From positions 2,480,001 to 2,544,000 of the forward strand of contig JAQFVV010000031.1 of assembly GCA_028023455.1 (NCBI GenBank): 64,000 bases of DNA. The letters run 5' to 3'. This DNA is from Epiperipatus broadwayi. Taxonomy: Eukaryota > Onychophora > Udeonychophora > Euonychophora > Peripatidae. Positions within the stretch are counted from its first letter, which is position 1, and each line of letters opens with the position of its first letter. The notes under the pieces were generated by a model, which saw only the letters and a list, made by a program, of their open reading frames with translations, searched no databases and was not told the origin of the DNA. Position numbers and translations under genes: made by a program. Positions 24,561 to 36,860 of this stretch are shown here, piece by piece.

Positions 24561-24775
24561 GACGTTTTATTTGTTATTATTAAAAAAAGCAAAAAAAATC
24601 AAAACCCGCCGCCACAAAAAAACCCCCCGTATTTATAAATCTAAGAGAAAAAAGAAGTCCCGTTTTATTTATTATTATTAAAAAAAACAAAAAAAGCAAA
24701 ACCCCGTTTTATTTGTTATTATTAAAAAAAAACAAAAAAATCAAAACACGCTGCCCAACCCCCCCCCCCCCGTAT
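24561..24775. repeat. Imperfect tandem repeat of a T- and A-rich unit
   Basis: Three units start with cgttttatttgttattatta (or one mismatch) near 24564, 24661 and 24706, each followed by a run of A and aaaaatcaaaac or aaaagcaaaac. C runs of 6 and 13-14 bases lie after the first and third. This is inside the right part of the DNA transposon. Confidence 0.75.
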
Positions 24776-25225
24776 TTATAAATGTAAGATAAAATACCAA
24801 ACAATTCTTTTCATTTATAAGCAAATACGGACATCTGAGGCGGAGTTTGTCGGACAGGTTTGAATTTTTTTTGCTAAATCAATTAACAGCAAACCCCCTC
24901 AATTTTAACACAATTCAAAAAGAAAGTGTCGATTCTAATTTGAAATAACAACAACAACAACAAAAAAAGAAAGTTGTATGTAAAGCGAATTGTGTATATT
25001 TGAATTATTCCAAAAAAAAGTTAAAACTGTCCCTTATTACTTTGAAATGTATCGAATCCAAAACAAAAAAATAAAAGACGTCTGTAAAAAAGAAACAGTA
25101 GATTTAGAATGGAAATCCCCCCCCCCCCAATAAAGGCGTATGTCAAAAATTATGTACTTTTGAGATCCAAAAAAAAGGTCAAAGTCTTCTTTATAGTTTT
25201 AAATTTATCAAATGAAAACCAAAAA

Positions 25226-25315
25226 AATAATTATGTCCAAAACAAACAACAACAATATATTAAAAAAAATAATAATTATGTCCAAAACAAACAACAACAA
25301 TATATTAAATATTAA
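25226..25315. repeat. 45-bp tandem duplication
   Basis: A unit containing aataattatgtccaaaacaa and caacaacaatatatta occurs twice in a row with a 45-base period and almost no differences, so the duplication is recent. Confidence 0.88.
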
Positions 25316-25425
25316 AAAAAAAAATTACAGCCGTATGTCAAAATACGATCTATTAGATAAAAAAAAATCTAGCGGCCCGGTAATGTTATAACACTCTGTT
25401 TTTAACTAGAAACAGCGCCACCAAA

Positions 25426-25454
25426 GGCTGCACAGTTAATAGTTTACTAGAACC
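25426..25454 (-). repeat. Right terminal inverted repeat, 29 bp
   Basis: Exact reverse complement of 17315-17343. The element ends at ..CTAGAACC. Confidence 0.93.
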
Positions 25455-25462
25455 AAATCTTT
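25455..25462. repeat. Right target-site duplication (AAATCTTT)
   Basis: Matches 17307-17314 at all eight positions. Confidence 0.85.
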
Positions 25463-27975
25463 TAAAAACATTTTGAAATGAATTTAGATCTTTGTTGTTT
25501 TCTTTAGTATTATGTTTTGGAAATTATTTTAAGATGTTGTTGGTATATTTTTATGATGTTGAATGAGTTATACAGTGGGGGAAAATATGATAGTGGTCGA
25601 GAAAGTAATAATATTCTTATGAAATCCTAGGTGATAGGGTTATGTCGAAGATTATTATAGGTGAATTATTTCCATATTTTAAAATTATTAAAGTATGCAG
25701 ATAACATAAGGCTGTATATCTTTTCCATGGACAATCACATTTCCTCATTGTCTATAAGTAGTTTAATAGAGCCATGAACTGTATCTTAGGTGCCCAATGA
25801 ATACGGACCTACTTTTATGATTTGCACTATACCCATGATAATATTATCTTATTTTTGAAACAATCTTGTTAATATTCCACACCCTACACTTTAATCACTA
25901 TCCATCACCACAGGTATCATTGTAGAAGATAGTTTATAAGTTGGAAAAGTAATGACTGAACCATTTTTGAAGTAAATAATTTTGTGAGAGGGCAAGATGT
26001 AGTATATGAAGTTTTTTTCTTTCAAATGATGTTGAGATGTTTAATGATTATTATAATATGTAATACAAGAGAATAATAATTGCTGCCTAGACAAAATATT
26101 AGAGATCACTTATTTTAATAAGATGCATATTCAAATGGAATGAAAGTGAGAATAGTGAAAATGATTTTGAGATGACATGATGTATGAAAGAGTATCAAAA
26201 TGAAAGTAAAATAAATGTTAAGCAATATAACTTATGGATAGTTTTCCGAAATTTTATTATTGATAAGTTAAACCTAGTTAAGTTATAAAATTTCCTCTTG
26301 AATATTTTTTTTTTTTTGCATAATAGTCAATTAAAATTTTATAGAGGGAGATATTTATACTTTATTTTAAGATTTTCTGATATCCAAACATTGGAATTGC
26401 AATTTGTATTTGAAATATGAACTTGTATTGATGTGTTTACATCATAAATAATTTATTTATGGTAGAATAAACATAGTATTAAATTTTGTTTTAGAAATTG
26501 GGAGAGATATTTTAACCATTCCCAATACAAATAATAGAACACTATTTTATTAAATGAAGATTACATATCATCATAAGTATTATAAGTTTCATTTTTATTG
26601 TATTTTTGAAAAAGGCCAGAGTGAAAACTATTCTTATTTTATTTTTTGTATTTATGGGTCATATTTAATGTAAATATTTTTTTTTGGATTTATGATAAAT
26701 AATGTTAATCTACAATTTATTTTGTAAATATTTTATTATATTATGTTACAAATCTATTGTTAATTTGAATTGTTTTTAAAATTTACTTCAGCAAGTTGTG
26801 ATTTATCTGCATGTTGCTTATTGATTTTTTTTATTCTGCATGCATGATCCACAGAAATCACTAATTTAAAATATGATTTATTGGCACATTATCCATAAAG
26901 ATTTCTTGGACATTATTTTTATTACATTTGATTAAGTAACCAAGTATATTATCATTATTGTTTAGAAGATATAATCATTATTAATTATTTTAAAATTGAT
27001 ACAACACCAATGAGAGATACTTGATATTGTCACAATAATAGAATATACTATATTTTTAAGAAGGCCACATTAAACAAAGAAAGATTGTACAATGTTTCTT
27101 ACATAAAATTTTATTATACTATTATAAAATTTAATCACCAAGTAGATTTTTGTGTTGAGAGTCATTAAGATATTTAGTTGCTTATTGTTATTATTTTGTA
27201 AGAGTAGTTAAATATCATATAAAATCCCTTATCATATTTAACTACAGGTTATTAATTAGTTAATTTATTTTGTCATTAGTTTATTAGAAATGAACCTGAG
27301 ATTATTATTATTATGATATTACTGTTATTATTATTATTAGTGTTATTTAGAAGAATTGTAAATTTCTTTTTGAGAGATGATGAGTAAAGTTATTAATTAG
27401 TATTTTATTAGTTTATTGTTATTTCTGCAATAAATTTATAAAATTATATTTTAGGATGTATTCCCAAAGTTTAAGCTAGTGTTACCTTACTAAACGTCTC
27501 GTGTTAGGAGATTTATAATTATATTTATTATTTTGACAGAACCTTACTTTATTTATAATAGTGAGTTAGTTATAAATTACATTTACTAGTAAATGAATGG
27601 TAGTTATAAATTAGATTTATTAGTAAATGAATGGATTAAATCTAATTATTTTATTATAATAAGATTTTTCTTAAATTTAATTAGTGAAAAATGTTATTTT
27701 ATTAGATATTATATCTCGAGCTAGTCTTTATGTTATATTATTTTAATAGTCATCATTTATGCAACTTAATTATAATACATTATTGTTATCTCAGCCGGAT
27801 TCTCTTGTTCAATAGTATTCTCATTAAGGAAGAACACAATATATATATTTAATATAATAAAAATATAATCAACAAGCTTTTGGAGAAATGTACTTCAAAG
27901 ATAAACCATTTGATTGATTACAGATATACATAGGGTATTAGTCAATTTGATTCACATTAGAGAGAAAAGGATCAT
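25463..27975. other. AT-rich intronic DNA, no gene seen
   Basis: No coding or RNA feature was recognised. Short TTA-trinucleotide runs lie near 27300-27340. A phrase of about 25 bp (gttataaattacatttactagtaaatgaatgg and a variant) is duplicated at 27570-27630. Confidence 0.5.
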
Positions 27976-28066
27976 TTTTTCAAATCAGTTGATTTGAACT
28001 CAAGCCTACCTCATAAATGCTGAGCACTTGACCCTTACGCAAATGACAGTTGATAAGCTCACCTAA
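27976..28066 (-). repeat. tRNA-derived SINE-like fragment
   Basis: On the minus strand the block contains TAGGTGAGCTT, an A-box-like motif, then AAGTGCTCAGCATTTATGAG, then GAGTTCAAATC, a near B box (GGTTCRANNCC). Spacing is tRNA-like. The TGCTCAGCATTT..GAGTTCAAAT order recalls abundant tRNA-derived SINEs of cephalopods, remembered rather than searched. No intact tRNA cloverleaf can be drawn. Confidence 0.45.
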
Positions 28067-28869
28067 TTAAGATATATTTTTCTTAAATGATATTTTTATT
28101 AATTTATTGTGGCAGTATGTCTGATATATCATGTAGAGTGGATTTTTCATTTTGTGCTCACATATATATTTGATTCATATAAGTATGTTTTTTATTCTAA
28201 TTCCAAGTAATTTATTAATCATTCTCACTTTGAGTGCTATTAAGTTTCTTATGTATTTGAATAATTATGTTTTCAATTTTGTTTACATTATATTATTTGT
28301 TAACTATACACATAGATAAATATGCAAAATTTATTTAAATAATGAAATTCAGTCATTATAACAATATATATACTCCTCTGTATTGGTCTTGTACTATCAT
28401 CATCCATTTACTCCAAGCATCACTCTCTGCACTTGGATTCACTTTATCATTACACAGGACATTTCAACATTTTCCAGATTAAATCAGTGGTCGGCAATGT
28501 TTCTTTTGATTGTTATTATTTAAACTTGTTATTAAAAGTTACTTTAACTAAAATAACAAAAAAGAAATAAGTTTTGATACGAGACGATACTATATATCGA
28601 CTCAATTGATGATTATACATATAGTGTGCAGTTAATAAATTGGACACTTTTTAAACATTCTCTTTTACTTATATAAACTTCAGATAATGATTTATGTCTT
28701 TTGTATCATTCTGATTTCGTGGCTATCAGAAATGCTTTTTAATGCTGATTTTGATTTATGATTTTCTCATTTATTTAGTTTACACTTTTTAACTTAATTT
28801 CAAATTTTAATTCCCCATCAAGGGAATTTCAGGAATTAGCAATAAACTTATTTATTGACGGTTAACAAG
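28067..28869. other. AT-rich intronic DNA, no gene seen
   Basis: Only a fragment cagtggtcggcaat near 28483, like the start of some hAT elements, stands out. No matching second end was found. Confidence 0.45.
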
Positions 28870-28939
28870 AGAAATACCACAGGGAATTCTGCTTATAATG
28901 CATACAATAGTATGCATTATATTTCCCTGTGGTATTTCT
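28870..28939. repeat. 70-nt two-part hairpin
   Basis: Outer arms 28870-28886 and 28923-28939 pair perfectly over 17 bp (AGAAATACCACAGGGAA). Inner arms 28895-28905 and 28910-28920 pair perfectly over 11 bp (ATAATGCATAC) with a 4-base loop. The asymmetric internal loop is 8 bases against 2. Size and shape are like a microRNA precursor, but they also fit a small foldback insertion. No expression evidence is available here. Confidence 0.85.
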
Positions 28940-29647
28940 ATAATAGTGACAGTGTGATACAACAATTCTTGAGAACTTCTACATTTATGCAATTTTGTCT
29001 GTTTATGTCAATGTCTCACATTACTTTCTGATTCAATCCTTTATTTTTTATTACCATAAAAAAAAACATGTGGGCTAAAAATTGTTCTAAAAAACTTGAT
29101 TTAAAGAATCGTAGTGATCTCTTCATAAAAGGAATGTGAAATAAAACAAAAATTTCACCAATAAAATTTTTTATTTAAAATTTTTAAATATGTTTGAATC
29201 AAAATTTGAGATTTTATTGATAATGAAATTAAAATTTTTATAATTATTTACCACTTCATAAGAACTTAAAACATTTATTTTGAACTAAACTTTTCATTTC
29301 TCATATCTAAAATAAAAATTTATGATTGAATAAATTATTAGATTTTAAAATATTTATTTTGAATTAAATAAAACTCTGTAAATATATTGTTTGCATATTA
29401 TTTTACACATTCTTAATCTATTTAACTTGCACAAACATAAAATTATTAATATTATTTTTTATTTATAAACTTATTCAACAATCTTGCTTAATTATGGTAT
29501 TTTTATAAATCTTCCTTATTTTAGAGCTTATTATAATCAAATGAATGTTATTAATTATTACTAAATTTTTATTTCGATTTTTTTTCTTGTTATTTTTTAA
29601 ATACATGTCAAATACATATAATATTTTCATTCCAATATGTATATATT

Positions 29648-30042
29648 GTAATGGTCAGGTGAGGATTCATAGATATGGCTGATATCAATAACTAAGGGCG
29701 TCATTAGACTTAAAATCTAGAATTTCCTATTTCTGTTAGCAATGGTAAAATTCTACTGCTAAATAACATCAATCTTTATTGGATGTTTCAAATACTTATA
29801 TTTATAGAAAACTTAAAGTTTGCAAGTAAAGATCTCCAATCACAATCTCCCAAAGAGTCCTTAATTACTACTTGTATTTTATATATGTCCTCTAGATGTG
29901 AGAAATCCTCAAGACTCTTTTGAATAATCTGTTCACCATGACATCATATTGTATAACTAATAGAATGAATGATAATAAAATAAACTTTAGTCTAAAATAA
30001 ATAAATACTTATTACAAATTTAAAATTCTATCATAATCTAAC
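29648..30042 (+). repeat. Interspersed repeat, copy 1
   Basis: Similar to 36861-37224 in the same orientation. Shared landmarks are atggtca..tgagga, ggc..acatcaat, attagacttaaaatctag, aatttcctatttctg, aacatcaatctttattggatg and tatagaaaactt. Both copies lead towards a hammerhead-like core. The family is not recognised. Confidence 0.7.
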
Positions 30043-30221
30043 ATTCAACAGAGCTCCTCACTGACGAAGGCCACAAGCCAGAAACTAGTCTGGGGATATT
30101 GGATGAGTAGGCATTAGATAGGGATTTTATGCACAAGCCTTCTGGCATCCATTGATTACTCTGTTTAGCACAGGTGGCATTACTATATGGAGTTTTGCTT
30201 TGCTTTGTTTATTCAACAGAG
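30043..30221 (+). mobile_element. 157-bp segment flanked by 11-bp direct repeats, carrying a hammerhead-like motif at its edge
   Basis: ATTCAACAGAG occurs at 30043-30053 and again at 30211-30221. Between them the 157-bp segment begins CTCCTCACTGACGA, so the ribozyme-like core is the first thing in it, and it ends in a T-rich stretch. This may be a target duplication around a short retroposed RNA, or an internal repeat of a larger family. It has no coding capacity. Confidence 0.5.
30055..30096 (+). ncRNA. Hammerhead-ribozyme-like motif (type I)
   Basis: Helix I pairs 30055-30060 (TCCTCA) with 30091-30096 (TGGGGA), six pairs including one G-T. The first core strand is CTGACGA (30061-30067), matching CUGANGA. 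Helix II is GGC (30069-30071) with GCC (30077-30079), but the position next to the core is an A-A mismatch instead of the usual G-C. The second core strand is GAAA (30081-30084). Helix III is only AC/GT around a TA loop. The predicted cut site is after C at 30090 (GTC). The very short helix III matches the minimal hammerheads known from Penelope-like elements and retrozymes. Activity is uncertain because of the mismatch. Confidence 0.5.
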
Positions 30222-32344
30222 ATATTATTTGCGAGTATATTTTTAAAATTTTTCTAGTTCAAAATTCATGAAACTTATAGCATGGATAAAAAAATAATAT
30301 CATTGGGCCATAACTCTAGGAAATAACTTGATATATCCTCATGTATATGTTTTCTATATCTATTACTGCATATCATTATGGATCATATATTAATATATCA
30401 ATAATATATTTAGATTTATTTATAAAAATCAATTGGCTATATATATCAAAACTAAGTTAGATATGTGAGGATAAATATTTATGGACAGTACTAATTGATC
30501 ATCATCATATATCAAAATAATTAAATGCACACATCATTGAACTAACTTTTGAGGAATACTTCACTATATAAATAAGCACACACATCATTATTAAATAGCA
30601 TAAAATTTTATGTCAATATTTAAAACTGAAGGGTGGTGGGTGTAAATAATATCAGAATGAAGTGCATAGCTTTCTTAAAATACCTTACCAACTTCATATA
30701 ATTAATTCACTTTCTTACTTGCTATATAACTGTATAAACTAGTCATATTATATTAAAAATGGAATCCATTTTAAACTTTCTAATTAATAAATTCAAACCT
30801 ACTCTAATCAAATTAATATGATACACACATGAACATTAATAGGTTGTCAACAAATTCCTAAGCTTACTCCCCGCCCCCCACCTTTAATTCTTAAAATCCC
30901 AACAAATGGATTTCAATAAATAATTTACACTAATATATTCACATAATATTTTAAATTTATCAACTATTTTATTACTAATATTGTCATAAATAATAATAAT
31001 AGTTCCGCTGTCAGTCTTTGAACGGCAAGCAGCTAGAACAACTGGCTCCACTTTCAAACTTCCAATGTATCCTTAAAAGTAATATTGACAAGATATAATT
31101 TATATCATTATAAAATATTAATTAAGAATAATTAGTGCACATATATTTACTAAGAATTAATTTATCTTCTAATTCACTATTTTATTAATTAAGTATTCTA
31201 ATCAACTAAAGCCAGATGAAAGATAGCTACTGCATAGTCACATGACTTAGAGGCTAACGATAATATTACTGTCTCAACTGCAAAGCTCAAAGAAAATTTA
31301 TGGAAAAAATAAATAAATAAAAAAATGCAATTGATATTAACAATAAATAATTTCTAGAAGCTAAACTTAGTAATTCTTGTTAATTAACTTAAAATGAATA
31401 ATTACATTTGAAGTTTAGCCCCTACAACTTGAATCTTAAAATTAAAATTGATATAAAAATAATATATTTCATTAAAAAAATTCAAAATCATAAAATTTAG
31501 AATTATCGAATATGAAACAAGATTACTCAGAGAATAAATGATAAAATAATATTATTACAGTATTTTAAATTTTTTTGATGGAAAAGAAAATTCACTTTAA
31601 AATTTAAATGAAGTTCAGAAAGACTATAAGTTCAAAATGACTTTTAAATGATTATCTAGAATTATCAGAGTGTGTCACTTCTGATTATTCAGCATTCAGC
31701 AGGTTTTCTGGTGGTTTGTGTTGCAGTTTAAATACTGATGTCTTTTACATACATTTATTTCAGAACTTTATATTATTTGAATTTTATGAATCTGGTTTAT
31801 ATGCAGGATCCTGGGTTTTCTATAGTTATATATCATCAGTAAATTTTTCATAAATTTTGGAAAAATTATTTTGTTATAACCTGATTACACCAATAATAAT
31901 TAAGTTATAAAATATATGCATGTAGTTGATTAAATGATACCAAGACTGTTCCTGTTATTGGTGGCTGTATTTCCAGGGCAGAATTTTCAAGGACAAACTA
32001 ACAATTCACACCAAAAGCTCTATGCATTTAATGAGGTTTATACTTGTTGCACAATAATCTGAAGCTATTCTCTGATACACAGCTAAGACTTTGAAGTAAC
32101 AGAAAGAAGAATAAGATAAATTGGTTTTTGTTATCAAACTATTTTATATTAAATTTTTATCTAAGTGTTAATTTCTTAATTACAAAGGAAAAGTTAATAT
32201 AACAAATTTTCTATTTCTGGAAATAAGAAAAAAGATTTATAACAAAAGAAACAGTAAAATATAGTCAGATTACACATAATGAGATTATAACTATAATATT
32301 GAGATTAATTAATTTTAGATAGCATTCTATCATTACCAATAATG
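30222..32344. other. AT-rich intronic DNA, no gene seen
   Basis: No gene or element boundary was recognised in this 2.1-kb stretch. Confidence 0.5.
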
Positions 32345-35300
32345 TTAATGTTTTATGGACAGGTTCAGAGTACATTCACATAGACAATTTCTCCATTCTG
32401 TTTTGTTCACTGTCAATTTTTCAATTCCACATATCTCTTGCCATCTCTCATATCACCCAGCAAGGTCAGTTTTCTTTGCTTTTTGTTCTAATTTCCATTC
32501 ATTATTCCCTACAAAAGATCTTCATTAAACCATTCTTTCTTCTTGATATATGTCCAATCTAATTTATCTTTTTATTTCAAATTTCCCATATCAATCTTCT
32601 TTTTTCATTTACTCTTATCAAAACTTCCACATTTAACATTTTATATAGCCAATTAATTTTCTCTATTCATCTCTATGACTATGTCTCAAAGACTTTCAAT
32701 CTGTTCATAATCCAAAGTTTACAGCCATTTAATAATACATTTCTTACATAGCACTTAATTAATCTTTTCTTTGAATATCTCTTCAAAAATCCACAAAATA
32801 TTTTCTTTCTCTTAAAAAATGCTTTGTTTGCCTTCACTTTTTTCATCTTCAATCAACTAATTATCCAAATATCTAAATCAATTTGCATGTTGAACTATAG
32901 TATCATAAATATAAAATTGTATTCTTTTTGTATGATTTCCTCTCCTTAAATACTTGGTATTTTTAACAGATTTATACATTTTTTCTCTAATTTGTAGAAT
33001 ATATTCTGGAGATTTTTTCCACCAGAGCCATATCATTTGCAAATCTTATACATTTTGTTATTCTAATTCCAATATTAGCTTCTTTATAGTCTAAATATTC
33101 ATTTAACATATCTTTTAAAAAAAACATTAAAAAAAAAAACAGATGCCACACAGTATCCTTCTCTAACTTCTCTATCTATATTCACTTAAATCTCTCTTTC
33201 CAAAATATTCCTTTATTATTGAAATTATGTTTATTCCAGATTATTTTAACAAATGCCTTTTCCAAATTCATAAAATATGTACCAATTCCTTTATTTTTTT
33301 CAATAGATCTCTTTACAATTGTTCTATTAACTCCAATAGCATTTCTTGTGCTTTTTCTTTTTTGAAAACTAAACTGTCCTTCTTCAATATAACAGTCCCA
33401 CCTTCCCATACATTCTGTGAGTCAAAATTTCTCAATAATATCTTTGAGCATGAGATAACAAACTTATTGTCCAGTTCTCTTAACATTAAACAGCTTTCTT
33501 CTTTTTAGCAAATGGAATCATTACAGTTTAAAAAATTTTTAGGCCAAGCTCCACTATTATAAATCAAATTGTACAGATCAAAAATTTCATTCATAATAAC
33601 TTTTCCCACCTTTTAAAAAAATCTATAAACATTGTATCAAAACTGACAGCTTTATCATTTTCATTTCTTTAATTGATTTAATTACTTCTCTCAAATTATC
33701 ATTATCTATACTTTGTACATCTACTTCATCTTTTTTACTTTGAAGTTCATAATTGATTGCATCATTTTCTAGTCTAAACAGATATTGAAGATATTATTTC
33801 TATCTTTTCAATATATCATCCTTATTAGTTAATCACTTTTCATTGTTATCAGCTACTTCACTTATTAACCATTTCTTGTTTTTCCAAGTGATCTTTGTAA
33901 TTCTATCAAATATCAGATTATATCTCTTAACACATATGCTATCTACATTTTTATTCCAATAATTTTGATTTTGCTAAATCAGTTTTTCTCTTTACTTCAT
34001 TATTAATTTTTCTATATATTCTTTTTACCCTTCCTCACTATTGACATTTTTTCATCTTATTTTCATCTTTGTCAATGTACTTTCTATTCAAGGATATTTA
34101 TCTTTCCATTATAAAATAGTTTCTATTGCATTTTTTTCATTTTTAATATTTCCTTTTTATTCCTACTCCAAAGTTTATCAGAATCATTCTTATATTCCTC
34201 ATCTTTATTAATTTCCTTTATTATTTTTTCACATACGGATCCAAACTTCCCTTTCTTCATTTCTTTCAATTTATCCAAATCCTATCTTATATACCCTTTT
34301 CCTCTTTTCATTCTTTTTAAATTTAACTTTAATTTTGAAATAACCATATTATTATCAGAATTTTTGTCATCACCAGGAAAAGCATGTGAAACCTGAATAA
34401 CATTTATATGTGTACTTTGTATTAAAATATAGTTTATTTGATATCTTACGCTATCACCAAATTATAAACAATAAGTTTTGCTTTTTCCAAATTTTGATTA
34501 CTTTATGTTACATCTTAATTAAATATCTTTCTGAACTAATTGTAATTTGGAGTTTACACATAAATATTTTTTTCTTTTTAATAAAGGATTAAAATTTCGG
34601 AAATTTTTTTTTCCTCTCTTTTTAAATAAAATTAAATAAAATTCTCTTTACTTAAAATTGAATGTATTTATACTCACAAAATTTGATTCTTTTATGTAAT
34701 ATCTTTTAGTTTTAATATATAACATTAAACTAGTCTCTTTGCTAATTACACATATAAATTATGAAATATATATTTATATCTACTTCATATCCCCCTGACA
34801 GAACAAAAAAATTAAAAAAGAAACTAATATTTGAACTATATTTGCCATAAAATTTTTTCTTTATATATATACCCAATAAACAAAATAAATAATTTATCTT
34901 CATGCTGCCTTATCCTCTTATATCAGTCATTACATGTTTTGCAGACATTTTCCCATCGAGCTTTGGTGGAAGAGAAACTTTTAATGAAATCCTTCTTATT
35001 GTCATATATGATCAAATCTAATTTGTATGAACTCATTTATTATGTCTATCAATCTATCCTTTAGTTTTGGATGATAGTGCAAATGTTTTTTTGAGCTTTC
35101 CTCTATTATTTATTTTTTATCTTTGGATGGTGTGTTGATTTTGATAGACTTGTATGATGCATCTATTCATTCTTTGATAAACAAATTTTATGAGATTTGT
35201 TTTTTTGATTTATTTGCCTGCTTTATTTTCCTATATTTGTAATCTGTATAATACAGACCCTCTCTACCATGAGTATTACTAATCTTGACTATTTCATGTA

Positions 35301-36640
35301 TAGTTTAAAGTTAAGATGAAATTTTCTCATTTACTATACTCTCACAATCATCATTTTTATTTTATGTTCTGCTTCATCAGGCATTTCTTTAACATGATGG
35401 CATCAGACTTCATTCTCTAAACTGCTTATGTCTTTGTTATTTAGATTCTCTGAATCATTATTTATATTGTCTATATTCATCACCAATATCTTTTACTTTA
35501 TTTTCTCTTTTTTGTTTAAACAATATCTCTTTATCCACACAACTATGTAGGGTAAAATGAGTAACCTTATATCATTCATAATTATCCTATCTAAATTATT
35601 TTTGTCCACAGCTTTGCACAAATTTGTAGCACTATTGTCAATTTCTAATTGAATCATGTTTGATGTGCTTATCTTTTTTTTGTCAGTCTATACCATACCA
35701 ATATTTTCCTCTACTACTATTCACCAAATTCAGAGAGATTATTAAATATGCCAGGGCACTTATTTGTAATAATATTTACTTCATCATTAGGGTTTTTTCA
35801 ACATTACTTCCAATTGATTTTTGCCTAACTTATCACTTAATAGAGTTTTTATCTTTTCCTTCAACCTCTTGACTGTTGTATTTCACCATTAACTTTGTTT
35901 ATTTTTCTGTACTGTTTCCAGCATATTCTCAACCATATAATCTTTCATAAGTTCATATTCAAACTTTCTCCTGCATATGCATATGTTTTATAAATGTTTG
36001 AAACTGAGTTTTTTTGAAATGGCATTACTTCAAGCTCTAGCACTTTCTTTCATAATTAACTTCAGTTCTTCAACTATACTCATGCACTTATTTCTTTTAC
36101 TATGATGCCTAATTCAGAATATGATGATTCCATTATGTAGTCTTTATTATTTCCATCATAATAAACACCTGGATATTCTTTCGAATCTTGCTATAATTCT
36201 CTTCAATTTTCTGCTGGTACTCTTCTATTACTTTCTGTTGACTTTTGCTTTATATTTTTGTTGACTTTGCTGCCATTTTACTCTCAGTTACTGCTGAATC
36301 ATTTCTCTTATTTTTTTATTACTTGGAAAATCATCTCCATTTATAATTCCTGTTTCTCTTTCTTTTGAATTTCCATTTCTGGATTCTCATCTTTACTTAT
36401 TATAACACCAATATTTCTAAACATTATCTTAAGAATATCTTGCTCCCATGATACATTCTTTGACTCTGAGCTTGTACTATTTACTTTTCAACTTTCATTT
36501 TTAAATTCTCTTACTTCCTTCTTCTTTTTTTTTTATTATCAGTGTATGCTTTACTGAATTTCAATAAATGACTCTTCCCTAGGCAAATTCATAAACTTCC
36601 AAAAAATGGGTCTATTTTTCTCTTACAGCATCAACTCCCC
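32345..36640 (-). mobile_element. Decayed non-LTR retrotransposon, minus strand
   Basis: Read on the minus strand, coding fragments appear in the order expected for a LINE. An RT block around 33640-33410 contains DKAVSFDTMFIDFFKR and MIPFAKKKKAV. The longest open frame, 33409..33182, reads EEGQFSFQKRKSTRNAIGV and NLEKAFVKI, where the catalytic Asp of the usual KAFD is replaced by Val. RFANDMALV near 33040 replaces the FADD motif with FAND. IGHI(S)RRKNGL and KRKLTLLGDMRDGKRYV near 32570-32440 are the C-terminal tail. Upstream to about 36640 the sequence is coding-like but heavily decayed. The 5' end is not resolved. It is non-functional and belongs to a different family from the relic at 1-1955. 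Confidence 0.8.
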
Positions 36641-36860
36641 TATTATAACTTTTTTCTTTTACTTAACATTGTTCTTTCAAGTCAACTTGAAAACTACCAT
36701 TCAGCCAAAATATTAAAATTGTCTCTCTCAGGATATGTTCTTCTCTGAATCAAGCATCTTATTGATAACTTGCAAATATTAAACTTCTAGCTAAGGCCAC
36801 TACTAAATTTATAATCTTCTTTCAAATAGTTAGCCAATCTACCAGCATCTATGTACCATG
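36641..36860. other. Unassigned DNA between the LINE relic and repeat copy 2
   Basis: It may be 5' UTR of the minus-strand LINE. No clear feature was seen. Confidence 0.35.

Larger units (their letters stand above)
17315..25454 (+). mobile_element. DNA transposon with perfect TIRs, probably Merlin superfamily, split by a nested LINE
   Basis: The ends at 17315-17343 and 25426-25454 are 29-bp perfect inverted repeats beginning GGTTCTAG, and weaker inverted similarity runs about 40 bp further inward. Perfect 8-bp direct repeats flank them. Ends starting GG with 8-9 bp target duplications are typical of Merlin; hAT ends normally start CAG, and P elements have different ends. Removing the LINE at about 18.4-24.47 kb leaves roughly 2.1 kb, a normal size for such an element. 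The only candidate transposase piece is the open frame at 17867-18115. The superfamily call is inference; the element boundaries are seen directly. Confidence 0.8.

Noticed and set aside
18305-25385. Shared phrase atctagcggc at 18305 and 25369
   Set aside because: Only about ten bases and no consistent extension. It is not accepted as a LINE target duplication.
28483-28500. hAT-like start cagtggtcggcaat
   Set aside because: No inverted partner was found downstream, so an element cannot be delimited.
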